This document shows, piece after piece, positions 35,643 to 44,350 of a stretch of DNA of 52,457 nt. Within the stretch, counting starts at the first letter, position 1; each line of letters begins with the position of its first letter. A model generated the notes under the pieces. That model was not told the origin of the DNA. It worked only from the letters and a program-made list of their open reading frames with translations, and ran no database searches. The position numbers were made by a program, and so were the translations under genes. The stretch spans positions 1-52,457 of the forward strand of contig JAKLEA010000033.1 in the NCBI GenBank assembly GCA_022711755.1, given 5' to 3'. The stretch is from Planctomycetota bacterium. GTDB taxonomy: Bacteria; Planctomycetota; Brocadiia; SM23-32; JAKLEA01.

Positions 35643-36713
35643 ATGATGAATTGCCGTGGAATAGCATTCGGTCTGGCGGCGGTCCTGGCCGGCGGGATGG
35701 GCGGCGTCTGCGCACAGACAGACATTGACGCCGCGACCGTTTCGGCGTGGTCGCATAAGTTCAGGGGGTGGCATTACTACCCCGACTATGTCATCCCGCC
35801 CAGCCCCGACGACGGCGCGAAGCTCCAGTCCACCGACTGCCCCACGGTCTTCCAGGTTCCTGGCAAAGACGGATATTACATGTGGTATACCGGTTTCGAC
35901 GGCAACGGCTACCAGACCTTTCTGGCGCAGAGCGACGACCTTGTCGCGTGGAAGCCGCGCGGGCTGGTCATGAGCTTCGGCGAGAAGGGAAGTTTCGACC
36001 GCGGCGGCGTGACCTTCGGCGGCCCGCTCCTTGAGTCCTACGACCTCGACGCCCCGCGATTGCTCAAGAAGCACAACGGGCGATATCGCGTCCTCTACGG
36101 CTGCTACGCGCATCAGGGGGGTTACGAGGTCCGGCCCGGCGCGGAGGGGCTGGCGTCAAGCGAGGACGGCTTCGCGTGGACGCGCGATTCGGAGCATCCC
36201 ATCCTGTCAATCTACGGAGCGGAACAGTGGGAGCGCGACTGCATCTACCAGCCCTGGCTCCTGGCGCATGACGGGCGGTTTTTCGACTTCTACAACGCCG
36301 CCAACGGCGGGACCGAGCAGACCGGCGTGGCCTTCTCATCCGACCTGCTGCGCTGGAAGAGGCACGACGGCAACCCCATCATCCGCAACGGCCCGAAGGA
36401 CAGCTACGACGAGAACTTCTGTTCCGACCCGAAGGTCTTCCGCGACGGCGACCATTGGGTGATGATCTACTTCGGTGTGGGCAAGGGCGGGGCGCACATC
36501 ATGTCGGCGTATTCGCGCGATCTGCTCAACTGGACGAAGGCCCCGGAACCGCTCTACAAGGCAGGCGGCCACCCCGGCGGGCTGGACAAGCAGTACGCCC
36601 ACAAGATTTCGCTGATTTACAATCCCAAGAACGACACGCGATACATGTTCTACAACGCGGTGGGCGTGAAAGGCCGCGCCATCGGATTGCTGACAAGTAA
36701 GCCTGTGAAATAG
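35643..36713 (+). CDS. Secreted beta-propeller glycosidase-like protein (GH43/GH130-like fold)
   Basis: The 356-residue product has a Sec signal peptide cut near GGVCAQT. The rest shows repeated propeller strands: DGYYMWYTGFDGNGY, LAQSDDLVAWKPRG, DLDAPRLLKKHNGRYRVLYG, AFSSDLLRWKRHDGNPI, SDPKVFRDGDHWVMIYF and SRDLLNWTK. This layout fits clan GH-F/GH-J type propellers. Conserved Asp residues (DAP, SDPKVF) sit where such enzymes have catalytic acids, but the family cannot be fixed. It follows the LamG protein with an 85-base gap and a good GGAG site, and is probably co-expressed. Confidence 0.8.
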   Translation: MMNCRGIAFGLAAVLAGGMGGVCAQTDIDAATVSAWSHKFRGWHYYPDYVIPPSPDDGAKLQSTDCPTVFQVPGKDGYYMWYTGFDGNGYQTFLAQSDDLVAWKPRGLVMSFGEKGSFDRGGVTFGGPLLESYDLDAPRLLKKHNGRYRVLYGCYAHQGGYEVRPGAEGLASSEDGFAWTRDSEHPILSIYGAEQWERDCIYQPWLLAHDGRFFDFYNAANGGTEQTGVAFSSDLLRWKRHDGNPIIRNGPKDSYDENFCSDPKVFRDGDHWVMIYFGVGKGGAHIMSAYSRDLLNWTKAPEPLYKAGGHPGGLDKQYAHKISLIYNPKNDTRYMFYNAVGVKGRAIGLLTSKPVK

Positions 36714-36775
36714 CCGAAGGTTCTTATCAACAGGCCGCGTGGGCGCGGTCGCCCATCCTACTTATATCTTACAGA
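36714..36775. other. Short intergenic spacer with G/C-rich hairpin
   Basis: It contains the palindromic phrase CCGCG-TGGG-CGCGG near 36738-36751. The reverse strand of the segment up to 36766 starts GTAGGATGGGCG, resembling the GTAGGGTGGG phrase at 26379. A terminator is possible but no T-run follows. Confidence 0.4.
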
Positions 36776-37513
36776 CTATTGCTGAACCGTGACGGGCCAG
36801 CGAATGCCGAAGTCCGTCCGCGTCAGCAGCTTGTCCAGACTGATAAAGACTCCGCGTGTGACTATCCGCAGCGGATTCTCCACGTCGTTGAGCACGCTCT
36901 TCATCGGTTCGGCGTAGTCCGCCACTGGGTACTGGTAGGTAAGTTCGGCCTTGGAGGTAAAGCGGTCGGCGACCGTCATGTTCAGCGCCTTCTTCTCGGA
37001 ATCAATGCCGGAGAACCAGACCGCCTGAAGGTGATAGGTCTGGAAGTCGGATTGCGAATAATACGCGGCCTTCAGGATTTCGACCGCCGCGTCGTCGAGT
37101 CCGGCATTCCGGATTCTAACCTTCTCCCGCAGCGCCTCCTGCCCGAAGACGAGGCGGCACATCTGCCCCTCGTTCTCGGCGTTGCCGACCTTCCTGAGAG
37201 TGTCGGTCAACTGCTGCTCGTAGTGCGGCCAGTGGGAGAGGTCGTTGACGGGGTAGCACTGGGCGATAAAAAGCTGCTGGACGTCGCAATAAATGAATTT
37301 CTTTTCGACGGGCGCGTCCCTGCCGCACTCGTCGCAGCGGATGCGGTTGAGGCGGTTCTGCAGCAGGTCTTCCTTCAGGTCGGGGGAGACGGCGGCGTCA
37401 ATGTAGTCGCAGAGCCGGACGCGGAGCTGGTGCCCGCAGGGGCACATGACGACGTACTCCCTCCACTGCTCCGGGGCGCTGCTGAGGTATTGTTCCCAGA
37501 TTTGCCTGACCAT
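36776..37513 (-). CDS. CpXC-domain-like zinc protein
   Basis: The product is about 245 residues from ATG 37513; the frame opens at 37579. It begins with MCPCGHQ (C24, C26), then VSPDLKEDLLQNRLNRIRC and CDECG (C60, C63). That arrangement fits the CpXC domain, in which CPxC and CxxC hold zinc, except that here the first pair is CPC with no intervening residue. The rest is alpha/beta with no recognised motif and no signal peptide, so it is cytoplasmic. It is read against the surrounding operon, 63 bases from the convergent propeller gene. CpXC proteins are of unknown function. Confidence 0.6.
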   Translation of the reverse strand: MVRQIWEQYLSSAPEQWREYVVMCPCGHQLRVRLCDYIDAAVSPDLKEDLLQNRLNRIRCDECGRDAPVEKKFIYCDVQQLFIAQCYPVNDLSHWPHYEQQLTDTLRKVGNAENEGQMCRLVFGQEALREKVRIRNAGLDDAAVEILKAAYYSQSDFQTYHLQAVWFSGIDSEKKALNMTVADRFTSKAELTYQYPVADYAEPMKSVLNDVENPLRIVTRGVFISLDKLLTRTDFGIRWPVTVQQ

Positions 37514-38001
37514 GATGAAAGACTCGAGGAAGAAGACGCGCACTGTTGATGAGTTGCTAATTCTATTCTTTGCGCGCATGACGCTTCAAGGCAAAAACGG
37601 AATGAATGTGATGCGAGTGATACGGGCGCGCGACCGTAATTTGGATTGCGGCAGTCTTGCTGCCGCCTTGCCGTCAGCCGCAGCTTGAAGCGCGCTTCTT
37701 GCTACGGCGTGAAAGGAATTTCTCGGCTTCCGGTGCGAAACTGCGACTGGTAAACCTTCCGCCCGAAGGCGCAAGCAAGCTTGCGCTCCAAGGTACCACG
37801 CCCGTCATTGACCCATTTCCATGAATATGATGCGGGTAACACGGGTGCGAGTTCATTACGTAGCGATTAAAATGCGGGATTTTGTTCTTAAGCCTCGTGT
37901 ATCGAGTCTTTGAGTCTTCGTGGTAGAATTTGCCTCTGAACGTGTCGGAGCGAATACGTCTGAATCGTGATCCCTTTGCCGCATGGACGCGAGTTGAGCG
38001 A
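37514..38001. other. Non-coding stretch with GC hairpin before the GH36-like gene
   Basis: It holds an 8-bp hairpin GCGCAAGC-AA-GCTTGCGC (37769-37786) and other GC-rich imperfect repeats, with no good promoter recognised and no gene. The open frame of the next gene extends back to 37930, but its lipoprotein start is at 38002. Confidence 0.45.
37769..37786. repeat. Perfect hairpin GCGCAAGC / GCTTGCGC
   Basis: An 8-bp stem with a two-base loop in an intergenic region. A related phrase, GCTTGCC-TTC-GGCAAGC, occurs inside the IS3 orfB tail near 24780-24797. It is likely a REP-like intergenic unit. Confidence 0.5.
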
Positions 38002-40377
38002 ATGAGAACGAAAGAACTGAACTTCTGCGCGGCGGTCTGCGCCGCGCTCGTGGCGGCATCCGCCACTCTGTCATCCTGCTGCGGAGTTCCCGAAATGGCC
38101 GGATCACCAAAGGCTGTTGCAAGAATGTCAACGGAATTTGCGGAGGATAACGTCCTCTGGAGCGCCGCGTGGATGGATTGCGGCGCGGCCGCCAGTCACA
38201 TGACCGCTGCAATCGTGATCAACGGAAAGCGATATCAGTTGAAAGGCGGGGCGGCGCCCGATCCTTTGCCCGGCGCATCGGGCGCGCCTGGCGGCATGGC
38301 GGAAAGGGCATTCTCGTTCGATCTGTCGGAGGCCGGTTGCGCGGCGACCTTGCGGTTCAGATTTGATCCCATCGCGGGAAACGCCTTCGTCATGGCAACG
38401 GTAAAGAACACCTCGGCGAAGCCGTTAACGCTCGGCGACGTCGAGCTGGTTAACGACGCGCGGGTGTCCCTGGGCGCTCCGGCTCGGGGGGCAAGGGCAT
38501 TCATCGGCCTGACCCATCCCGAAATGGTTCCAGTTCTCGGCGTCGAAGGGGCCGTGGGACTCACGGCGGTCGAGGCTGAGGCGAAGGGGATCAAAGGCAA
38601 ATCGCAGCCCATTGACCGCGGGGCGGACGGGATGATAACCGTCGCCGATCCGCAGTCCGGCGCGGCGTTCACGATGGGCTTCATCACCGGCGGGACTACG
38701 CGCCCGCTTGTGACAATCCGGCACGGCGAGGGAACCGGCGAAATCCTGATGAAAGGCATCGCCCGTTTCAACGGCATGATTCTCGATCCCGGCGCAAGCG
38801 TCTGCACGGATCAGCTTGTTCTGAGCGGCGGCGCTGATCCGCTCAAAGCGATGGAGGATTACGGCGATCTGCTGGCGAAATCTCTGCCCGCGCCGCGCAG
38901 GACTCCGCCACCCATCGGATGGTGCTCATGGTACGCCATCCGACTGCCGATCAGCCACGAGTTCACAATGGCCAACGCCCATGTCGTTGCTGAGCGATTC
39001 CAGGCGCTGGGCATGGACCTGATGCTGCTGGACCACGGGTGGCAGGTCGGTGACATCTGCGGCGACTGGGACGTTGATACGAAGGATTACCCGCGCGGAC
39101 TTGAGGGGCTGGCGGAAGATCTGGAAAAGATGGGGCTGAAACTCGGCATCTGGATTGCTCCGACGGAAATCGCGCAGACCTCCCGAGTTTTCAAGGAGCA
39201 TCCCGGCTGGGTCCTGCGGGATGAGAACGGCGCGCCGCGTTCAACGTGGCAGTGGTTCTGGGAGCCGAAACCGCTCCAATACCAGATAGACGCCACTCAG
39301 AAGGGGGCTTACGACTACATCGCCCAAACCTTCCGGACTCTCACGAAGGCCGGGGCGGTCTACTACAAGATTGATTTCATTGCCGGATGCTCCGGCGAGA
39401 ACCTTTACCCCGAAGACGCGCATAACGTCCGGGGGTGGACGCAGCTTAAAAGAGCAATGGAGGCCGTGCGTGAGGGAGCTGGGGAATCCGCCTACGTGCG
39501 CTACTGCCAGACCAACCCTCTGCTTTCCTGCGGCATGGCTGAGGGCGTCTATTCGACCAACGACACGCTGGACGCCGGAGCGAGCACGTGGCCGGTGCTT
39601 GAAGGTGTTTTCAGGATGTCTTCCGCGCAATTCTGGGTCGGACGGTTGTATGTCCATGAATCGTGCGACATGTCCGTGCGCGCGCAGGGCGGGACGGAGG
39701 AGTGCAGGCTGCGGGCGATGATGCTGGCCATGTCAGGATCGAGCATCATGTTCTCGGACGACATGACCAAGCTGCCGGAGGAGCGCATCGTCCTCATGCA
39801 GCAGTGCATGCCCGGATTCGCTCAGGCCGCGCGCCCGGTCAACCTGTTCAAGTCGCCGATGCCGGATGTGTGGCACATGAAGCAGAGCGCGGCGGGGATC
39901 GAATTCGATCTCGTCGGCCTGTTCAACTTCAGCGACGAGGCGCGGGAGATGAACGTCAACTTCGCTGATATCGGCCTCGGCGCGGATGAAAAGATACTAT
40001 GCCGGGAGTTCTGGACCGGACAGTCCCTGGGTGAGCGGACCGAAGTTGTTAAGATTCAGGTTCCTGGAAAATCGGCGCGGTTATTATCATTGTGGAAGCC
40101 GGAATCGAGGCCGCAGTTCGTCGGGACTGATCTGCATCTCTCGCAGGGCGGCGCGGAGTTGAAGGACATCGCATGGGACGAGCAGAAAGGCGTTCTCTCC
40201 GGCAGGTTGCGCCGCGCGAAGGGGATACGCGGAAGGTTCTTTATCCGTGTCCCACAGGGATGGGAAGTCGCCGAGGCATCCGTACCGGTGTCGGCTCTTG
40301 CTGATGGGATTTGCGCGGCGGAGGCCGCGTTCGAGGATGCCGAGTTGGAATGGCGTGTCGCGTTCAGGAAGAGATGA
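38002..40377 (+). CDS. GH36-like alpha-galactosidase lipoprotein
   Basis: The product is 791 residues from ATG 38002, with a type II signal peptide ending ATLSSC. After a beta-sandwich N-terminal domain, the TIM barrel opens with IGWCSWY near residue 305 and LLDHGWQVGDICGDW. YYKIDF (Asp about 457) gives the likely nucleophile of clan GH-D (GH27/GH36). Ordinary GH36 enzymes remove alpha-galactose from oligosaccharides; this divergent member might act on other alpha-glycosides. Downstream strands and the C-terminal beta domain (PGKSARLLSLW) fit the family. Length matches GH36. No coupling to a neighbour is apparent; a 338-base non-coding gap follows. Confidence 0.85.
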   Translation: MRTKELNFCAAVCAALVAASATLSSCCGVPEMAGSPKAVARMSTEFAEDNVLWSAAWMDCGAAASHMTAAIVINGKRYQLKGGAAPDPLPGASGAPGGMAERAFSFDLSEAGCAATLRFRFDPIAGNAFVMATVKNTSAKPLTLGDVELVNDARVSLGAPARGARAFIGLTHPEMVPVLGVEGAVGLTAVEAEAKGIKGKSQPIDRGADGMITVADPQSGAAFTMGFITGGTTRPLVTIRHGEGTGEILMKGIARFNGMILDPGASVCTDQLVLSGGADPLKAMEDYGDLLAKSLPAPRRTPPPIGWCSWYAIRLPISHEFTMANAHVVAERFQALGMDLMLLDHGWQVGDICGDWDVDTKDYPRGLEGLAEDLEKMGLKLGIWIAPTEIAQTSRVFKEHPGWVLRDENGAPRSTWQWFWEPKPLQYQIDATQKGAYDYIAQTFRTLTKAGAVYYKIDFIAGCSGENLYPEDAHNVRGWTQLKRAMEAVREGAGESAYVRYCQTNPLLSCGMAEGVYSTNDTLDAGASTWPVLEGVFRMSSAQFWVGRLYVHESCDMSVRAQGGTEECRLRAMMLAMSGSSIMFSDDMTKLPEERIVLMQQCMPGFAQAARPVNLFKSPMPDVWHMKQSAAGIEFDLVGLFNFSDEAREMNVNFADIGLGADEKILCREFWTGQSLGERTEVVKIQVPGKSARLLSLWKPESRPQFVGTDLHLSQGGAELKDIAWDEQKGVLSGRLRRAKGIRGRFFIRVPQGWEVAEASVPVSALADGICAAEAAFEDAELEWRVAFRKR

Positions 40378-40406
40378 ACCGGGAAGCATTTACGCGATGA
40401 CGGATC

Positions 40407-40691
40407 ATAAGGGCACGTTTATGTGTTTAGCGCATGATAACTCCCTGAGAAGCCTTCCTTCCCCCGCGTCGCGCGAAGCGCGCAGCGTGGGGGAAGGTGT
40501 CGCATCGCTTGTCGAGGCGACGGAAGGGGGCAACACGCGCTCCCATCCATCGCGCCGTTCCGGCGCGCTACCTTCGGTTGGTCCCCCTTCCTCCACAACA
40601 AGGCGCGGGGGAAGATCGTGATTCGTCGCGCCGCGTCCAAACAGGTAACAGGATGCTAAACAGATACACGTTTCATACGTGCCCTTATGGT
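40407..40691. repeat. MITE-like element of about 285 bp with imperfect terminal inverted repeats
   Basis: The left end, CATAAGGGCACGT then TGTGTTTAGC (to 40433), is mirrored at the right end, where the reverse complement of 40652-40691 contains CATAAGGGCACGT and CTGTTTAGC. Inside are complementary blocks TTCCCCCGCG / CGCGGGGGAA and CTTCCCCC / GGGGGAAGG. It lies between two plus-strand genes and contains no real ORF, only shadow frames such as 40405-40785. Confidence 0.55.
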
Positions 40692-40714
40692 GCGGAAAGA
40701 ATGGAGATCGAAAC

Positions 40715-41116
40715 ATGGGAAGACCATCGGGCCTGCCGTTTTCCAGACGCACGCTGGATGACGGCGAATACGTGAAACTTGCCATCGGCGAGCTGGTCTA
40801 CTGGCGCACGACTTCGGTTGTATATGTGATGATGGGCGTGTTTGCCGCGTTGGTCACGGTCTTGCTGGTATGGCAGTTGTGCGCTCATTCCGAGCAGACC
40901 ATCCGAGTGCCCCTTGTTTGCGCGGTGGTCATGGCGACCATCAGCGGCGGGATGATCCGCGCATGCCTGAGTCGCGCCGAACGCAGGCGCCTGATGGATA
41001 TGATGGTGAAGTATTACGACAAGTCAAACGTGCTGGAAGCCGACATCAAGGCGATGAGCGGGAAGGTTGTTGAACCGGGCGAGGACGAAAAGACGGAAGG
41101 AGAACCGAAATGCTGA
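40715..41116 (+). CDS. Small membrane protein with two transmembrane segments
   Basis: The product is about 133 residues from ATG 40715, picked because GGAG lies 8 bases upstream. Two hydrophobic helices (SVVYVMMGVFAALVTVLLVW and VPLVCAVVMATISGGMI) are separated by a short polar loop, followed by an amphipathic helix and an acidic C-terminal tail. No family is recognised. The last codons overlap the next gene (41110), so the two are translationally coupled and probably act together at the envelope. Confidence 0.7.
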   Translation: MGRPSGLPFSRRTLDDGEYVKLAIGELVYWRTTSVVYVMMGVFAALVTVLLVWQLCAHSEQTIRVPLVCAVVMATISGGMIRACLSRAERRRLMDMMVKYYDKSNVLEADIKAMSGKVVEPGEDEKTEGEPKC

Positions 41117-41325
41117 AAAGATTCATGGCGGCGATTCTGATCTGTTCGGTCTTTGTTTCGTTCGGCGGCTGCGCCACCCGCGCGGCGGCGCATCGCGGCG
41201 ACAGGCACACCGAGCGCCAGGTTTCCCGCGACGTTGGATCGGTTGACGACAAGCTCGAAGACCTTGAAAAGCGAGTCGAGAAGCTTGAGGACGAGGTCAA
41301 GGACCTGAAGCGGGCTAAGAAGTGA
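41110..41325 (+). CDS. Small coiled-coil lipoprotein
   Basis: The 71-residue product has a lipoprotein signal (MLKRFMAAILICSVFVSFGGC, lipobox FGGC) and a mature part that is a heptad coiled coil (VDDKLEDLEKRVEKLEDEVKDLKR). It resembles small Lpp-like lipoproteins that link the outer membrane to the wall or oligomerise. It overlaps the membrane-protein gene by 7 bases. No specific family is assigned. Confidence 0.8.
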   Translation: MLKRFMAAILICSVFVSFGGCATRAAAHRGDRHTERQVSRDVGSVDDKLEDLEKRVEKLEDEVKDLKRAKK

Positions 41326-41411
41326 ACGGTTTCGGGTTCGCAGTCCAAAGTTACTCGTCGTGAAAGCTAAACAGATATTCGCAACAGCGCTCCAGGAGCC
41401 GGAGAGAACGC

Positions 41412-42725
41412 ATGGCAACGCATGACAGGCTTTGCGCGGCGGTCGGACGGGCGGACATCACCCCGCCCATCGGTATTCCGCTCGTCGGTTACGCCGGGCG
41501 CGGGCCGAGCACGGGCGCGCATGATCCGCTGACAATCACCGCGCTTGTTCTGGGCTGCGGCGATTCGCGCGCTGCGATTCTCGGCTGCGACCTGCTCTTC
41601 GTTGATCCGGAGTTCGTTGACGCGACGTCCGCCATGATCCGCGACCGATGCAGCATCCCGGCGGAGAACGTCCTCTTCTGCTGCTCGCACACGCACTACG
41701 GCCCGCTGCTTGCCTCATCGCCTTTCCACGATGGCGGGGAGCAGGTTCGGGCATACGAGGAAAACCTCCGGCACGTCATCGTCGGGCTTGTCGCCGAGGC
41801 GGCGGCTCGTCTCGCGCCAGTGAAGATCGGCGCCGCGCGGGGAAGCGCATCAGCGAATATCAATCGCCGCGAGAAGCGTCCAGACGGAACGATCACCATC
41901 GGCGTCAATCCCGACGGCTTCGTTGATCGGGAGGTCATCGTCGTCCGCATCGAGACCGACGCGGGGGAGCCGCTTTCCTGCATCGTGGGGTATCAATGCC
42001 ACGGCACGAGCATGGAGGGCCGATGGACGGAGATCTCCAGCGACTTCCCCGGCGCGATGCGGCAGATCGTCGAGAACGTTGTGGGCGGCAGGTGTCTTTA
42101 CGTCCAGGGCGCGACGGGCAACATGAACCCGTATCCGCGCGGGCACGATTACCGCCACGCCCGACGCGTCGGCATCAAGCTGGCCGGGGAGGCGATGAAG
42201 CTCTGGGAAACCGCCGTGCCGACGGAGGCGTTTGGCCTGAAGACGGCGATGGAAAAGATCGCTCTGCCCGGCTTCCGCTTCGAATCGCGCGAGAGGGCGA
42301 CGGAGGTTCGCGACGGCGTGAGGTCGGGGCTTGAGAAATGCCGCCGCGACGGGGCCGAGATGACCACGATCAAGTGGCTTGAGGACCGCCTGCAACGCGC
42401 CGGGGATGCAGTCGCTTCATGGGAAAAGGGAGAAGCAATGCCGACGGTCGGGAATCGCATTCACGCCGTCCGCTTTGGTCCAGTCGCGCTTGTAAGCACG
42501 GCGGGGGAACTGTTCGCCCAGATAGGGGTGGAGGTGAAGAAACGATCACCGATTGCCGACACGCTCTTCGCGGGTTACACGAACGGCAACATCGGTTACG
42601 TCCCCATTCCGGAGGCATATCAGGAGGGGGGGTATGAGGTGGAACACGCTTGCCGCGTCGGGCCTGAGGCGGCGGGGATGATCATCGAGGCATGCCTGAA
42701 GGCGTTATCAGGGGTTGTCCGGTAA
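41412..42725 (+). CDS. Neutral/alkaline ceramidase-like enzyme
   Basis: The 437-residue product matches the N-terminal catalytic domain of neutral ceramidases, zinc amidases that split ceramide to sphingosine and fatty acid. The zinc ligands line up with the Pseudomonas enzyme in spacing: H93 and H95 in SHTHYGP (matching H97), H197 in YQCHGTSM (matching H204), E366 in STAGELF (matching E411) and a Tyr in GNIGYVPIPEAY (matching Y448). The C-terminal domain of the full 650-residue enzymes is absent and there is no signal peptide, so it appears cytoplasmic and may act on another amide. GGAG precedes the ATG. Some planctomycete relatives have no demonstrated ceramidase activity. Confidence 0.82.
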   Translation: MATHDRLCAAVGRADITPPIGIPLVGYAGRGPSTGAHDPLTITALVLGCGDSRAAILGCDLLFVDPEFVDATSAMIRDRCSIPAENVLFCCSHTHYGPLLASSPFHDGGEQVRAYEENLRHVIVGLVAEAAARLAPVKIGAARGSASANINRREKRPDGTITIGVNPDGFVDREVIVVRIETDAGEPLSCIVGYQCHGTSMEGRWTEISSDFPGAMRQIVENVVGGRCLYVQGATGNMNPYPRGHDYRHARRVGIKLAGEAMKLWETAVPTEAFGLKTAMEKIALPGFRFESRERATEVRDGVRSGLEKCRRDGAEMTTIKWLEDRLQRAGDAVASWEKGEAMPTVGNRIHAVRFGPVALVSTAGELFAQIGVEVKKRSPIADTLFAGYTNGNIGYVPIPEAYQEGGYEVEHACRVGPEAAGMIIEACLKALSGVVR

Positions 42726-42734
42726 GGATCAAAG

Positions 42735-42777
42735 AAAAAGGCCGCGGGCAGGAGCTAGCCCCGTCCGCGGCCTTGTT
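42735..42777. terminator. Bidirectional intrinsic terminator
   Basis: AAGGCCGCGG (42738-42747) and CCGCGGCCTT (42765-42774) form a perfect 10-bp stem with a 17-base loop. An A-run (AAAGAAAAA) precedes it and TTGTTT follows, so it can end transcription of the plus-strand ceramidase-like gene and of the minus-strand catalase gene, which converge here. Confidence 0.85.
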
Positions 42778-42803
42778 TCGCATGCGTCGGAAAGGTCGTC
42801 CGA

Positions 42804-44312
42804 TTACATCGGGATTTCAGACAGCGGAATCCCGAGTGCCTTGGCCACGCCCTTGCCGTAGGCCGGATCAGCCTTCATGCAGTTGCCGATGTGGCGCAGT
42901 TTGATCTCCTTCGGAATATCACCCATGGCGCGGGCGGTGTTCTCAAAGAGAACTTTCTGCTGCGCCGGGGTCATAAGTCGGAAGAGGAGACCGGGCTGGG
43001 TGTAGTAGTCCGTATCCTCTCGGTGGTTCCAGTGATCCGCCGCGCCTTCAAGCGAGAGCGGCGGTTCGGCGAAGTCAGGTTGCTGCTGCCATTGTCCGAA
43101 GCTGTTAGGTTCGTACCCGATGGTGGAGCCGTGATTGCCGTCAACACGCATCGCGCCATCGCGATGATAGCTGTGGAACGGGCAACGGGCTTTGTTGACG
43201 GGGATAAGGTGATGGTTGACGCCGAGGCGATATCGCTGTGCGTCGCCGTATGAGAAGAGGCGTCCTTGCAGCATCTTGTCTGGCGAGAAGCCGAGACCGG
43301 GAACGATGTTGGCCGGGTTGAAAGCGGACTGTTCAACTTCAGCGAAGTAGTTCTCCGGATTGCGGTTCAGTTCCATAACGCCAACTTCGATGAGCGGGTA
43401 ATCCTTCTTGAGCCAGACCTTTGTTAGGTCGAACGGATTGTAGGGGCACTTGGCCGCGTCCTTTTCCGGCATAACCTGTATGTACATCGTCCACTTTGGG
43501 AAGTCGCCTTTTTCGATGCATCCATAAAGGTCGCGCTGATGGCTTTCACGGCACTTGCCGATGATCGCCTCGGCCTCCTGGTCAGTCAGGTTCTTGATCC
43601 CCTGTTGTGTGTGAAGATGGTATTTGACCCAGAATCGCTCGTTCTTTGCGTTGATCATGCTGAAGGTGTGGCTGCCGAAGCCGTGCATGTGGCGGTACGT
43701 GGCCGGGATGCCGCGGTCGCTCATGACGATGGTGACCTGGTGCAGAGCTTCCGGCAGAGAGGTCCAGAAGTCCCAGTTGTTGAGCGCGCTGCGCAGGTTG
43801 GTTCGGGGATCGCGTTTCACGGCGTGATTGAGGTCGGGGAATTTCAGCGGATCGCGAAGGAAGAAGACCGGCGTGTTGTTGCCGACGAGGTCCCAGTTTC
43901 CCTGATCGGTGTAGAACTTCATGGCGAAGCCGCGGATGTCGCGCTCCGCGTCGGCGGCGCCTCGCTCCCCAGCCACGGTTGAGAAGCGCACGAAAAGGTC
44001 GGTCTTCTTGCCCACCTTGGCGAAGATGGATGCTTTTGTGTACTTCGTGATGTCTTTTGTGACTTTGAAGGTTCCGTAGGCCCCGGAGCCTTTTGCGTGC
44101 ATCCGGCGTTCGGGAATGACCTCCCGGTCGAAGCTTGCCAGTTTCTCCAGGAACCAAACGTCCTGCAGCAGCATCGGGCCGCGCGGGCCGGCCGTCATGA
44201 CGTTCTGGTTGTCCGGGACCGGCGCGCCGGCATTCGTGGTTAGTTTAGCGCCAATTCCTTTGCCGGGGGCCTTCCCTGCCATGCTCTTACGACTCATTTT
44301 CTCTTTCGCCAT
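42804..44312 (-). CDS. katA: Monofunctional haem catalase (small-subunit type)
   Basis: The 502-residue cytoplasmic enzyme converts H2O2 to water and oxygen. The distal His is in MHAKGSGAYGTF, the distal Asn in LVGNNTPVFFLRDP, and the haem-binding Tyr in RLFSYGDAQRYRLG. Length fits the clade-3 small-subunit catalases. ATG 44312 is chosen because AAGGAG lies 8 bases upstream; the frame extends to 44375 but the earlier start has poorer spacing. It follows perR by 38 bases on the same strand and is probably co-transcribed and repressed by it. Confidence 0.96.
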   Translation of the reverse strand: MAKEKMSRKSMAGKAPGKGIGAKLTTNAGAPVPDNQNVMTAGPRGPMLLQDVWFLEKLASFDREVIPERRMHAKGSGAYGTFKVTKDITKYTKASIFAKVGKKTDLFVRFSTVAGERGAADAERDIRGFAMKFYTDQGNWDLVGNNTPVFFLRDPLKFPDLNHAVKRDPRTNLRSALNNWDFWTSLPEALHQVTIVMSDRGIPATYRHMHGFGSHTFSMINAKNERFWVKYHLHTQQGIKNLTDQEAEAIIGKCRESHQRDLYGCIEKGDFPKWTMYIQVMPEKDAAKCPYNPFDLTKVWLKKDYPLIEVGVMELNRNPENYFAEVEQSAFNPANIVPGLGFSPDKMLQGRLFSYGDAQRYRLGVNHHLIPVNKARCPFHSYHRDGAMRVDGNHGSTIGYEPNSFGQWQQQPDFAEPPLSLEGAADHWNHREDTDYYTQPGLLFRLMTPAQQKVLFENTARAMGDIPKEIKLRHIGNCMKADPAYGKGVAKALGIPLSEIPM

Positions 44313-44350
44313 CGCCATGTCTCCTTGAAAAAAAGATGTCGGCCTTGCTC

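Noticed and set aside
40405..40785. Open frames across the region after the GH36-like gene
   Set aside because: They are formed by the inverted repeats of the MITE-like element and have no conserved start or domain.
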